Assembly (NCBI GenBank): GCA_015233155.1
Contig: JADFYG010000019.1
Location: 23,081-87,080 of the forward strand
Length of the DNA stretch: 64,000 bases
Direction: 5' to 3'
Source of the DNA: Candidatus Rifleibacteriota bacterium
Lineage (GTDB): Bacteria > Muiribacteriota > Ozemobacteria > Ozemobacterales > Ozemobacteraceae
Positions 25,685 to 34,669 of this stretch are shown in pieces; position 1 is the first letter of the stretch; each line of letters opens with the position of its first letter. Under the pieces are notes generated by a model. That model worked only from the letters and a program-made list of their open reading frames with translations. It had not been told where the DNA came from and did no database searches. Position numbers and translations under genes: made by a program.

Positions 25685-28473
25685 CGGGACTTTGTCGGTT
25701 CTTTTACTTCCGATTTTTGAGAGGGCGTCGATTTTCCAGTTCCAGGGTGGCCGCCAGTGGAGCTGTGGGGCTTGTCTGTAGTTCCGGTTCCCATTCTTTC
25801 CTGGACTCGCTTTTCGAATGTCTTTTTGTCTTCTGCATTTTTATAGGCGTCATCGAAAGTGATCTTTTTTCGGATAACCAGTTCTTCAAGACACATGTCC
25901 ATGGTTATCATGCCGTCACCTCGACTCGTTTGCATGACCGAAATGAGTTGATCGATCTTATCTTCCTTCACGCAGCGGCGAACCGGAGTGCTGCCGATCA
26001 AAACTTCATACGCAAGGACGCGACCTGCGGAAAGATATGCAGGAATAAGTCTTTGTGAAAGTATGGCGCGAAGAGTTCCGGCTAGTTGCATCCGAACGGT
26101 ATGTTGTTGGTCGCCAGGGAAAGCGCCGATTACACGATGAATAGATTCGTACGCATTGATGGTGTGCAACGTGGAAAAGACAAGATGGCCGGTTTCGGCC
26201 GCGGTAATCGCCAGATGCATGGTCTCAAGATCGCGCATTTCTCCAACCAGAATGACGTCCGGGTCTTCTCGGAGGGCGCTTCTTAAAGCATTGGAAAAAT
26301 CCAGCGTATTGGTACCCAGTTCGCGTTGTGTGACAACGCAACGTTTGTGAGGATGGACGAATTCAATTGGGTCTTCTATGGTTATTATGTGATCGTAACG
26401 ACTGCGATTTATGTGATCGATCATGGCGGCTAGAGTTGTGGATTTTCCGGAACCTGTCGAACCTGTGACAAGAATCAGTCCGGAACGATGGTTGCAGACT
26501 TTCGCCATTATTTCCCGGTCCAGGGAGAGCTCGTCGAAGGTTGGCACGACATTTGGAATGATACGAAATACTCCCGCAGTTCCATTTTTTTGAACAAAAA
26601 CATTTGCCCTGAAGCGCGCACAATCAGCTATTTCAAAAGAAAAGTCCAGTTCCATTCTTTTTATGAAAATTTCTTTTTGTGCGTCATTCAATAAAGAGTA
26701 GAGAAGATACCTGCTTTTTTCTGGAGTTATGGTTTCAAATGTCGTTCTAACCAATTCTCCATGAATACGAATACTTGGCGGAAGACCAATGCTAATATGC
26801 AGATCAGAGCCACCCTCTTCGTGAAGATAATAGAACAATTCTTTTATATCGGAGATGTTTTCTTTGTTGTATTTTCTGGTGAGTATACGTGCTTCAACGT
26901 TTTCTGGCTGGAGGCTTTCGAACGTGATTTTTTCTTTTTTAAGCACTGAGTCGATTTGATCACCTGAAAGTTTGCTTGTAAGAGAAATGACTTTGTCTTT
27001 TTCGAAATCTGTTCCTTGTTCGAATAGAGTTAAAAAACTTTGAACTCCCGGATAATCCCGACGCTTCAGGATTTCTTTGGACCACCATGCCACGTCTGAA
27101 TTCCTATCCATTGTGGCCATAATCAAGTCTTTAATAAAAGCATTGCGCGAATGTTTGGAGAGGTTCTCGACGATAGTATGCCGGATCGAGATGTTCTTGT
27201 CATCGAGTTTGAGCAGAATTAGTCCTGCTATAAGGTCGAATTTTTGCAATTTAGATATCGATTCGATTGCGCAGGTGCGAATCAATGTATTCTTCGAATT
27301 GTCGATCAAGAAAAGTAATGGGCGCAAAGCATCCTTTGAACCAATCTCTCCTATTACTTTCAAGACCGGAATGATCAGTTTTTCGTCTTCACTGTCCAGG
27401 CATGCCAGCAATGGGTCGAGTGCGTGGACCCCAAGACGGACAAGTATCTTGACCGTGTATTCCTGGATAAAAACCGAATCATCTTTCAGGAAGTCGATAA
27501 GATCTCTGACTACAAGTGACTCACGCACTTCCGCGAGGGCAGTTAGAAGGTAGTATTTTGTCTCCTGGGAAAAGGGGCCGAAAAAGTCTGAAAGTTCTTT
27601 CATTACGTCCAAGCCAAGAACGCGCCCCATAAGAATTACAATTGCCTGCTGAGTATCCTGATTTGCAGTAGGGAAAATAGACAGAAGGGGGCGGACCACA
27701 TCGCGCCCCCAATTTGTCAAAGCCTTGATAGATTCTTCTCTTACGAGCATGGAGGGGTCTTCCAGAAGGCCAATCAGCGTTGTCAATGAAGCTTCACTGC
27801 GGATTTCTCCGAAACCTGCGCATAGATATGGTCGCATGACACCGTTCGTGTCGGCCATAACCATGCGTTGGAAAAGAGAAAATGCCTTTTCTTTAAGAAT
27901 CAATGGAATGATTTTTATACAGTCGTATTTTTGTCGACTTGGGCAGTTTGCAAAGAATTCCTGGATAATCTGGTAGATAGCGTCCCCTTGCTCTATCAGG
28001 ATCTTCTTTGCCTGTTTTCGAACAATCCAGCTGGGATCGCTGATTTTTCCGAGGAGGCACAAGATTACGGTTTTGTCTGGCTTTTTCCCTAGAGATTCCA
28101 GGACAAATTTTCGGATTTCATCATTTTCCCGACTGTCAGCTATTTCCAGGAGTTCTGTCTGGGTAAGCAGACCGAGCTCAACGAGCATGTAATGTGCCCA
28201 AAAACGTACCGTCGTATCGCTGGAAAGACGAACGGCAGGAAGAATGTCTTTAAGAATACTTGGATAATTGCAGGCTACCTGCACAGTTTTTTTCTGAATG
28301 GTTTCAAAGCGCGAAGAAAGGGCCAGTGGAAGGATTGTTGCAATAACCTTGCGTTGTTTCTCGGCGTTTTGAGATTGTAGCAGGGAACTCAGCTTGTCGA
28401 TAGCTGTCTCGTTATCGAGATAATCAGAAGATCGAAGCTTGTCTTGCAGACTGAGCAGGATTTCCTCGATCAT
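25681..28473 (-). CDS. HEAT-repeat protein fused to PilT-type ATPase
   Basis: A 930-residue protein. Residues 1-~540 are HEAT repeats; about 550-890 is a PilT/PilU retraction-ATPase domain. Visible motifs: GSDLHIS at the start, Walker A TGSTGSGKST (Lys677), Walker B/Asp box DPDVILVGEMRDLETM and His box HLVFSTLHT. The usual PilT motif AIRNLIRE is replaced by a divergent VRRCVKED. A Pro/Ser/Thr/Lys-rich tail ends the protein. PilT normally has ~350 residues and no HEAT region, so this is an unusual fusion. It probably powers or controls type IV pilus retraction or a related machine. It converges with the HEAT-cyclase gene and lies 67 nt after pncB. Confidence 0.92.
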   Translation of the reverse strand: MIEEILLSLQDKLRSSDYLDNETAIDKLSSLLQSQNAEKQRKVIATILPLALSSRFETIQKKTVQVACNYPSILKDILPAVRLSSDTTVRFWAHYMLVELGLLTQTELLEIADSRENDEIRKFVLESLGKKPDKTVILCLLGKISDPSWIVRKQAKKILIEQGDAIYQIIQEFFANCPSRQKYDCIKIIPLILKEKAFSLFQRMVMADTNGVMRPYLCAGFGEIRSEASLTTLIGLLEDPSMLVREESIKALTNWGRDVVRPLLSIFPTANQDTQQAIVILMGRVLGLDVMKELSDFFGPFSQETKYYLLTALAEVRESLVVRDLIDFLKDDSVFIQEYTVKILVRLGVHALDPLLACLDSEDEKLIIPVLKVIGEIGSKDALRPLLFLIDNSKNTLIRTCAIESISKLQKFDLIAGLILLKLDDKNISIRHTIVENLSKHSRNAFIKDLIMATMDRNSDVAWWSKEILKRRDYPGVQSFLTLFEQGTDFEKDKVISLTSKLSGDQIDSVLKKEKITFESLQPENVEARILTRKYNKENISDIKELFYYLHEEGGSDLHISIGLPPSIRIHGELVRTTFETITPEKSRYLLYSLLNDAQKEIFIKRMELDFSFEIADCARFRANVFVQKNGTAGVFRIIPNVVPTFDELSLDREIMAKVCNHRSGLILVTGSTGSGKSTTLAAMIDHINRSRYDHIITIEDPIEFVHPHKRCVVTQRELGTNTLDFSNALRSALREDPDVILVGEMRDLETMHLAITAAETGHLVFSTLHTINAYESIHRVIGAFPGDQQHTVRMQLAGTLRAILSQRLIPAYLSAGRVLAYEVLIGSTPVRRCVKEDKIDQLISVMQTSRGDGMITMDMCLEELVIRKKITFDDAYKNAEDKKTFEKRVQERMGTGTTDKPHSSTGGHPGTGKSTPSQKSEVKEPTKSR

Positions 28474-28540
28474 CGCTCTAATACCATCATTGAGTAGTTT
28501 CTCCTGTTGAAAAGCATATTAGTGCAAATTCATTTGCAAA

Positions 28541-29989
28541 TCAGACCCGCTCCATATTCTCCTTAATCATTGCTCCTTTTAGTTCCCGGAGGGTCTTTGA
28601 GAAGCCTACACGATAACTGTGAGGATTCGTAAGGCGACGATGAGTCGAATGGAGCGAATCGAGTTGAGCCTTTGTGCGTGCACGGATCTTCTGTATATCT
28701 GTATGGGGAAGGAGTCTTTTTCCTTTTGCAAAAACTGTCACTAGAAGAGACTCAATCCTGTGGATGGTGTCAATCCTGGAAAATTTATATTCTATCTGAG
28801 GATGATGAATGACAACTGAAGTATCTGATGGGGGAGGTTCATTCGAAAGCGCCATCACGTCTGCGATCATATTAGCATTGCAGTCAAAAATACGATATAC
28901 AGCTTTTTCGCCGGGAGTTGTCGTTTTTTCGACATTTTGAGAAATCTTAATACGCGGTCTCATTTCTCCTCTTTCATCGGCCAGAGCGACGAGTTTGTAA
29001 ACACCGCCAAGCGCGGAATCTGGTGCGGCTGTTACGAGTTTGGTTCCAACTCCCCAGATATCTATTTTTGAACCTTGATGTCTAAGGGCCTCGACGATCC
29101 ATTCGTCGAGATCATTTGACGCGACGATCTTGACATCGTGGAGACCGGCCTCATTCAGCATTTGGCGTGCCTCAATACTCAAATAAGCCAGATCTCCTGA
29201 GTCAAGGCGGATCCCCATGAGAGAGTGCCCCTGAGATTTCATTTCCTTGCCGACAGTTATTGCATGAGGAATTCCTTCGCGAAGCGTGTCGAATGTATCT
29301 ACGAGGAAAATGGACTTGTTGGGGTATATTTTTGCATATGCCCGGAATGCGGTGAGCTCATCTGGATGGGCCATAATCCAGGAGTGGGCCATGGTTCCGC
29401 TTACGGGAATTCCGAATTCTTTTCCGGCCAGAATATTCGAGGTCGCTTCACACCCCCCAATATAGGCGGCTCGTGTTGCGGACATGCCACCATTGGGGCC
29501 TTGTGCGCGTCGAAGACCGAATTCTATCACAGGGGCGCGGTCGGACGATTCCCATATACGAGCCGCTTTGGTAGCGATCAGCGTCTGAAAATTTACAATG
29601 TTGAGCAGTGCTGTTTCCAGAAACTGAGCTTCCAGAAGTGTTCCGCGTACTTGCAGTATAGGTTCAAAGGGAAAAACGAGAGTTCCCTCCGGGAGTGCAT
29701 TGATTTCCCCGGTAAATCGGAATTCAGAAAGTTGTTCCAGAAATTTTACGGGAAAAAGATTTAGTGAGGCAAGATAGTCGATGTCTTCTCGTGAAAAACG
29801 TAAGTTTGCAACATAATCGAGAGCATCTTCCAGACCTGCTGCGACAGCGTAGCCGCCGCCGAATGGTAACTGTCGGAAAAACAGATCGAAACAGGCCATT
29901 CGATCAGCAATTCCAGCTTCGACATATCCGTTCATCATTGTTAACTGGTATAAATCGGTTAACAAAGCAGTATTTGTTGTCAAGGTCAT
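28541..29989 (-). CDS. pncB: Nicotinate phosphoribosyltransferase
   Basis: A 482-residue NAPRTase of the long bacterial type: N-terminal TALLTDLYQLTMMNGY, central EFGLRRAQGPNGGM and GTMAHSWIMAH, followed by the phosphate-binding IRLDSGDLAYLS. It converts nicotinate and PRPP (with ATP) to nicotinate mononucleotide in the NAD salvage pathway. Start ATG at 29989 gives the usual N-terminus. It is divergent from rpsB and upstream of the HEAT-PilT gene, but no functional link to that gene is known. Confidence 0.95.
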   Translation of the reverse strand: MTLTTNTALLTDLYQLTMMNGYVEAGIADRMACFDLFFRQLPFGGGYAVAAGLEDALDYVANLRFSREDIDYLASLNLFPVKFLEQLSEFRFTGEINALPEGTLVFPFEPILQVRGTLLEAQFLETALLNIVNFQTLIATKAARIWESSDRAPVIEFGLRRAQGPNGGMSATRAAYIGGCEATSNILAGKEFGIPVSGTMAHSWIMAHPDELTAFRAYAKIYPNKSIFLVDTFDTLREGIPHAITVGKEMKSQGHSLMGIRLDSGDLAYLSIEARQMLNEAGLHDVKIVASNDLDEWIVEALRHQGSKIDIWGVGTKLVTAAPDSALGGVYKLVALADERGEMRPRIKISQNVEKTTTPGEKAVYRIFDCNANMIADVMALSNEPPPSDTSVVIHHPQIEYKFSRIDTIHRIESLLVTVFAKGKRLLPHTDIQKIRARTKAQLDSLHSTHRRLTNPHSYRVGFSKTLRELKGAMIKENMERV

Positions 29990-30101
29990 TGCTTAGTGGC
30001 CTCGCTTGTTAAATGGTCATATTGATTATTAAATTCTAACATACCTTTTGCCTGCAATGACGAATTCGGCATACTTTTTCTGAACACAAGTTTCACTTTC
30101 C

Positions 30102-30130
30102 TTGACGACGCTCGGTAAATGCGATAAAAT
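30102..30130 (+). promoter_or_regulatory. Sigma-70-type promoter of the rpsB operon
   Basis: TTGACG (-35) and TAAAAT (-10) with the ideal 17-nt spacer, 58 nt before the rpsB start. Position before a ribosomal operon supports it. Confidence 0.75.
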
Positions 30131-30144
30131 AGCTATCTATCCCC

Positions 30145-30161
30145 GCCCATGGAACATGGGC
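30145..30161 (+). promoter_or_regulatory. Small hairpin in rpsB 5' leader
   Basis: GCCCATG-GAA-CATGGGC, a perfect 7-bp stem with triloop, lies between the promoter and the Shine-Dalgarno. rpsB leaders in other bacteria carry autoregulatory structures; whether this is one is unknown. Confidence 0.35.
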
Positions 30162-30187
30162 TGAATTTTAACTGGAGGTACACGACA

Positions 30188-31009
30188 ATGGCGTTGGTTT
30201 CCATGAAGAGTTTGCTTGAGGCTGGTGTTCACTTTGGGCATCAGACCCGGCGTTGGAATCCGAAGATGGCGAAGTATATTTTTACGAGCCGTAACGGAAT
30301 CTACATCATCGACCTGCAGAAGACGACAAAGCTCTTGGATGAAGCCTGTGAGTTTGTTCGAAGCGTTGTACGCGAGGGAAAGCCGATTTTGATGGTTTCC
30401 ACCAAGCGACAGGCCCAGGATATCATCAAAGCCGAGGCTGAGCGCTGTGGTATGTTCTACATCAATTATCGCTGGCTCGGTGGCATGTTGACCAACCACG
30501 TGACCATTCAGAAACGTATTTCCCGCCTCAAGGAGCTGGACGAGCTTATTGATAGCGGGAAAATCGAGTCTTACCCCAAAAAGGAAGCTTCTTCCATGCG
30601 CAAGGAACGCGAGAAGCTTAGTCGTGCTCTTGGTGGAATCAAGAACATGAAGGGGATGCCCGGCGCGATTTTTGTCATTGATCCGCATAAGGAAGCTATT
30701 GCTGTTGCCGAAGCGCGTAAGGTTGGCGTTCCTATTGTTGCCGTTGTAGATACGAATTGTGATCCAGATCAGATCGACTACGTCATTCCTGGTAATGACG
30801 ATGCTATTCGTGCTGTAAAGCTGGTGACCAGTCTTATCGCTGATGCTGCAATGGAGGCTCTGGAAGGGAAATCCTTTGACGAGGCTCAGGCGCATGCGAG
30901 TGATGAAGCGGCCATGACCGCTGCTGCCGCGGCTGCTACACCTGCGGAAGCCTTTGTTCAGAAGGTTGTCCCTGTTGAAGAAGCTGGGGAAAAACTCGTT
31001 ATTGGTTGA
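30188..31009 (+). CDS. rpsB: 30S ribosomal protein S2
   Basis: A 273-residue uS2 with the hallmark starts [15 protein letters not shown] and [11 protein letters not shown], and the central [15 protein letters not shown] at 30188 is chosen over a longer frame because GGAGG (30174-30178) lies 9 nt upstream. The C-terminal ~30 residues are an Ala/Glu-rich extension. It binds the 30S head and is needed for bS1 association. It heads the rpsB-tsf-pyrH-frr operon. Confidence 0.97.
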   Translation: MALVSMKSLLEAGVHFGHQTRRWNPKMAKYIFTSRNGIYIIDLQKTTKLLDEACEFVRSVVREGKPILMVSTKRQAQDIIKAEAERCGMFYINYRWLGGMLTNHVTIQKRISRLKELDELIDSGKIESYPKKEASSMRKEREKLSRALGGIKNMKGMPGAIFVIDPHKEAIAVAEARKVGVPIVAVVDTNCDPDQIDYVIPGNDDAIRAVKLVTSLIADAAMEALEGKSFDEAQAHASDEAAMTAAAAAATPAEAFVQKVVPVEEAGEKLVIG

Positions 31010-31170
31010 TTTCTGTTTCCGGCGTCCCGCGCGAGACGTGATGGCGGACTGATTGTTCGTTTTGTGGAGCGCGGTGGCGCAGGGCAGACAACGTGTTTTG
31101 CCTGACTGGCTAACTCGTAGAGGATGATTTCCTCTTCGCATTATTCTGAAAAACAAAAGGTGAAAAAGTT

Positions 31171-32121
31171 ATGACAATTTCCGCCGAAATGGTTCGCGAA
31201 CTGCGTGAAAAAACTGGCGCTGGCATGATGAAATGCAAAGAGGCGCTAAAGGATTGCAACGGTGATCTCGAAAAAGCGGTCGATCATCTTCGCAAAAAGG
31301 GCCTTGCTTCTGCCGATGGCAAATCGGGACGTGCAACTTCTCAGGGGCTCGTCATGGTAGCTCTCAGCTCTGATCAGCGCACCGCTGCTGTAATGGAGAT
31401 CAATTGCGAGACAGACTTTGTAGCCCGCAATGAGCAGTTCCGCGAATTTGCTCAGTCTGTGATCAATGTGGCTCTCGCCAATAAGGGTATTCATTCCGTC
31501 GCAGATCTGGAACTCGCTTCTTTAAGCGGTGGTCAGAAAATTGAAGAAGCTCGCAAGGCTTTGATTGCAAAATTTGGAGAAAACATGAAGTTCGGTCGCG
31601 TCGACCGTCTTGAGATCCCTTCGGGGAAACATGGCATCCTGGACACATATATTCACGGAGAGGGCTCGATTGGAGTGGTTGTGCAGGTCGAGTGTGAAAA
31701 TCCGAAAGGAGTTCAGGCTCCTGAGATCAAATCATTTGCGCATGAAGTCGCGCTTCAAGTAGCCGCGATGAAGCCGCAGTATGTGAATCGTTCTGAAGTC
31801 GCCCCTGATGTAGTTGCCCGCGAGAAGGATGTCGTCATGGGACAGATCAAGAACGACCCCAAGAATGCAGGCAAGCCCGAGAATATCATGCAGAAAATCG
31901 TTGAAGGTCGTATCGACAAATTCTATAAAGAATCATGCCTTGCTGAGCAACTGTATGTTAAGGATGATTCCAAGACCATTCTTGCCCTCTCTGAAGAAAT
32001 TGGCAAAAAAATCGGGACCAAGGTCATGGTTACCGCTTTCCGCCGCTGGATGGTCGGGGAAAAAACGGCTTCACCTGTTGCTCATGCAGAAACTTCATGC
32101 GCCTGTGCCTGTGCAGAATGA
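31171..32121 (+). CDS. tsf: Elongation factor Ts
   Basis: A 316-residue EF-Ts: UBA-like N-terminus VRELREKTGAGMMKCKEAL, core INCETDFVARNEQF, and a coiled-coil/dimerisation segment. It exchanges GDP for GTP on EF-Tu. It is longer than E. coli EF-Ts (283 residues) and ends in an unusual Cys-rich tail, TSCACACAE. It lies 161 nt after rpsB in the canonical order. The Shine-Dalgarno AAAGGTG is 12-14 nt upstream. Confidence 0.96.
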   Translation: MTISAEMVRELREKTGAGMMKCKEALKDCNGDLEKAVDHLRKKGLASADGKSGRATSQGLVMVALSSDQRTAAVMEINCETDFVARNEQFREFAQSVINVALANKGIHSVADLELASLSGGQKIEEARKALIAKFGENMKFGRVDRLEIPSGKHGILDTYIHGEGSIGVVVQVECENPKGVQAPEIKSFAHEVALQVAAMKPQYVNRSEVAPDVVAREKDVVMGQIKNDPKNAGKPENIMQKIVEGRIDKFYKESCLAEQLYVKDDSKTILALSEEIGKKIGTKVMVTAFRRWMVGEKTASPVAHAETSCACACAE

Positions 32122-32164
32122 GGTTGTCTTGGAAGGTGAATAAATCAGGGTTGGAGATGCTGTA

Positions 32165-32917
32165 ATGTCCTCCAATCCTGTTTCTTCCCTGGTTTATAAG
32201 CATCCTCTTCTGAAGCTGAGCGGTGAGATGCTTGGTGGTGAGTCCGGCTTTGGATATCATCGTCAGAGTCTTGAAGAGTATGCCCGTGGCGTTGCCAAAT
32301 TAGTTCAAAATGGGATTACCCCTGCCCTTGTTTTGGGTGGGGGTAATTTCTTTCGCGGAGCCAGGGGACATTTGCCAGCATTGAAGCGGCATCACGGTGA
32401 TTTCATCGGGATGCTCTCGACGGTCATGAATGCACTTTGTTTTGCTGATCATCTATTGGATTGTGGTGTGCGTTGCGAAGTTTTTTCGGCAGTCGAGATG
32501 CCTCGAATATGTAAGCTCTATGATATCGATATGGCGCGTCGTGCGCTTGATACTAATACTGTCTGCATTTTTGCCGGTGGCACCGGAAATCCCTATTTCA
32601 GCACTGATACCGCAGCTGCTCTTCGAGCTGTTGAAGTAGGATGTGACGTGCTGATAAAGGCGACGAAGGTCGATGGGGTTTATGATGATGATCCTCGCAA
32701 GAATCCGATGGCGAAAAAATTTGACTGGATCAGCTACGGAGAAGTTCTTGCCAGGAATCTCGGAGTCATGGATCTAATGGCCATTGCTCTATGTCGTGAA
32801 AACAGGATGCCTCTTCTTGTCTTGTCATTAGCTGAATCCGATAGTGTATTACGGGCTTGTCGCGGAGAAAACATTGGAACTCGTGTAATGGAAGATTCTC
32901 CGGGCGTTGTTTTGTAG
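32165..32917 (+). CDS. pyrH: UMP kinase
   Basis: A 250-residue amino-acid-kinase-fold enzyme with KLSGEMLGG, LVLGGGNFFRGA and the TKVDGVYDDDPRKNPMAKK segment typical of bacterial PyrH. It phosphorylates UMP to UDP with ATP and feeds pyrimidine nucleotide and UDP-sugar synthesis. It lies 43 nt after tsf, the conserved position. A 205-nt gap with a palindrome separates it from frr. Confidence 0.96.
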   Translation: MSSNPVSSLVYKHPLLKLSGEMLGGESGFGYHRQSLEEYARGVAKLVQNGITPALVLGGGNFFRGARGHLPALKRHHGDFIGMLSTVMNALCFADHLLDCGVRCEVFSAVEMPRICKLYDIDMARRALDTNTVCIFAGGTGNPYFSTDTAAALRAVEVGCDVLIKATKVDGVYDDDPRKNPMAKKFDWISYGEVLARNLGVMDLMAIALCRENRMPLLVLSLAESDSVLRACRGENIGTRVMEDSPGVVL

Positions 32918-33122
32918 TCCGTCTCTCAGCGTTCTAGTATTGTTCATCTGGTTCTTGTTTTTCACGGCGTAAATAAGCTCGCCAGATAGTTTAGTGGGAT
33001 ATATTGTTTCCCGATAACTATGTGTTTGTTTGAGCGTATCCTCGGAAGATTTACAAATTCAGACCTGTTTGAGGCGGTCATATGACCGTTGAACTGAATT
33101 CTTTTTTGGAGGAAGGTACGTC

Positions 33123-33683
33123 ATGTCGTTTGAGAATATCATTAAAGAATCTGAAGGTAAGATGGAGCAGTCGGTTGAGGTTCTTAAAAAGGAATATGCT
33201 ACTCTCAGGACATCAAGAGCAACTCCGTCTATACTGGATCGCATAACGGTCAGCCAGTATGGTGCAGAGACGCCTCTCCAACATGTTGCTTCAGTTTCTG
33301 CTCCTGATCCCAAAAGTTTGGTCATTCAACCCTGGGATAAAACTCTTCTAGGTGAAATTGAAAAAGCGATTCAAAAATCCGATCTTGGTCTTAATCCAAT
33401 CAACGATGGGAGTATGATTCGGCTTCCGATTCCTCCGCTCACTGAAGAGCGGCGCAATGACCTTGTAAAAAGCTGTAAAAAGAAGGCGGAAGAATTTCGT
33501 GTGGCGGTTCGCAATGTTCGTCGGGATGCTAACGAAAATCTAAAGGCGCTTGAAAAGAAAAGCGAAATCACCCAGGATGAGTGCAAGAAGTCAATTGATC
33601 GAATTCAGAAGATTACAGATGCCCATATTGAAAAAATTAATCATGTGTTTGATGCCAAGGAAAAGGAAATCCTAGGGAAATAG
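33123..33683 (+). CDS. frr: Ribosome recycling factor
   Basis: A 186-residue RRF of normal length. Recognisable parts are LRTSRATPSILDRITVSQYG, the LVIQPWDK segment and the basic RVAVRNVRRDANENLKALEK helix. With EF-G it splits the post-termination complex. GGAGG lies about 8 nt upstream of the ATG. It belongs to the rpsB-cvpA operon, with the ferredoxin gene 15 nt downstream. Confidence 0.97.
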   Translation: MSFENIIKESEGKMEQSVEVLKKEYATLRTSRATPSILDRITVSQYGAETPLQHVASVSAPDPKSLVIQPWDKTLLGEIEKAIQKSDLGLNPINDGSMIRLPIPPLTEERRNDLVKSCKKKAEEFRVAVRNVRRDANENLKALEKKSEITQDECKKSIDRIQKITDAHIEKINHVFDAKEKEILGK

Positions 33684-33698
33684 AGGCGCGAATCGGCT

Positions 33699-33878
33699 AT
33701 GTATCGCATTACAGAAGATTGTGTTGCCTGTGGTTCTTGTCTTTCCGCCTGTCCGGTTCATGCGATAAAGGAAGGGGAACCATATATTATCAGCGGGAAG
33801 TGTACCAGTTGTGGCGATTGCGTGGAAATATGTCCGGTTGAAGCTATAGTCAAAGTTCAAGGCCCTGGAGACCTCTGA
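33699..33878 (+). CDS. Small 2[4Fe-4S] ferredoxin (59 aa)
   Basis: A 59-residue clostridial-type ferredoxin with two full cluster motifs: Cys8-x2-Cys11-x2-Cys14-x3-Cys18-Pro and Cys35-x2-Cys38-x2-Cys41-x3-Cys45-Pro. It carries low-potential electrons in the cytoplasm. The gene starts 15 nt after frr and ends 8 nt before uppS, so it is embedded in the translation/envelope operon. That location is not typical. A local partner is not obvious; RimO and other radical-SAM enzymes, or isoprenoid IspG/IspH, are conceivable users (inference). Confidence 0.93.
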   Translation: MYRITEDCVACGSCLSACPVHAIKEGEPYIISGKCTSCGDCVEICPVEAIVKVQGPGDL

Positions 33879-33886
33879 TTGCCTTC

Positions 33887-34669
33887 ATGAATCAGCAAAC
33901 AGCCGGAATTGACCGCGATACACGTAAACAAAAACTTCTGGAAACTGTCCAAGGTGGCCGGATCCCAGTACACATCGGCATTATCATGGATGGTAATGGT
34001 CGCTGGGCTAAAGCGCACGGATATTCACGTATTCGCGGGCACCAGTTTGGGGCACGCAATGTAAAGACAATTGTAAGGTGTGCCGATCGTATCGGGGTGC
34101 GTCATGTGACGCTCTATGTTTTTTCCTCAGAAAACTGGGCGCGACCGAGCTTGGAGGTGACGGCTCTCATGCGCCTCATTCGCACTTATATTGCCCGTGA
34201 GCGTCAGGAGCTTCATGAGGAAGGGTTTTGTTTCCGGATGTTGGGGCGCGTCGCAGGCCTTGCCCCGGAAGTCCTCGCTGAAGCCCGTGCTTCCACTGAA
34301 TTGATGGCGGGCAACAAGGGAACCTCGCTCAATCTGTGTATAAATTACGGCGGCAGAGCTGAGATCGTTGATGCTGTTCGTACATTGATTGCTCAGGGAA
34401 AACGCGCGGATGAGATTGACGAAGCTGCAATTTCTTCTGCATTGTATGCGCCAGATATCCCCGACCCTGATCTCATTATACGCACAAGCGGCGAACTTCG
34501 GACGAGTAATTTTCTCCTTTGGCAGTCAGCGTATTCGGAATTGTTATTTACGCCGGTTTTCTGGCCGGACTTTGATGAAGTCGAGTTTCTCCAGGCTGTT
34601 GCTCAATTTCAGTTGAGGCAGCGGCGTTTCGGTAAAATCGGAGAACAGGCAGAGGACCGTAAAAAATAG
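33887..34669 (+). CDS. uppS: Isoprenyl transferase (undecaprenyl diphosphate synthase)
   Basis: A 260-residue cis-prenyltransferase. The substrate motif HIGIIMDGNGRWAKAHG has the catalytic Asp35; further motifs are YVFSSENWARP, LNLCINYGGRAEIVDA and PDPDLIIRTSGELRTSNFLL (each split across the chain). It makes the C55 lipid carrier for peptidoglycan precursors. The start at 33887 follows the ferredoxin stop by 8 nt, and its stop abuts the cdsA start, so translation is probably coupled. Confidence 0.95.
   Translation: MNQQTAGIDRDTRKQKLLETVQGGRIPVHIGIIMDGNGRWAKAHGYSRIRGHQFGARNVKTIVRCADRIGVRHVTLYVFSSENWARPSLEVTALMRLIRTYIARERQELHEEGFCFRMLGRVAGLAPEVLAEARASTELMAGNKGTSLNLCINYGGRAEIVDAVRTLIAQGKRADEIDEAAISSALYAPDIPDPDLIIRTSGELRTSNFLLWQSAYSELLFTPVFWPDFDEVEFLQAVAQFQLRQRRFGKIGEQAEDRKK

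Noticed and set aside
30137..31156. Minus-strand ORF of 339 residues opposite rpsB
   Set aside because: It lies fully antisense to rpsB, which has strong domain matches, and shows no family of its own.
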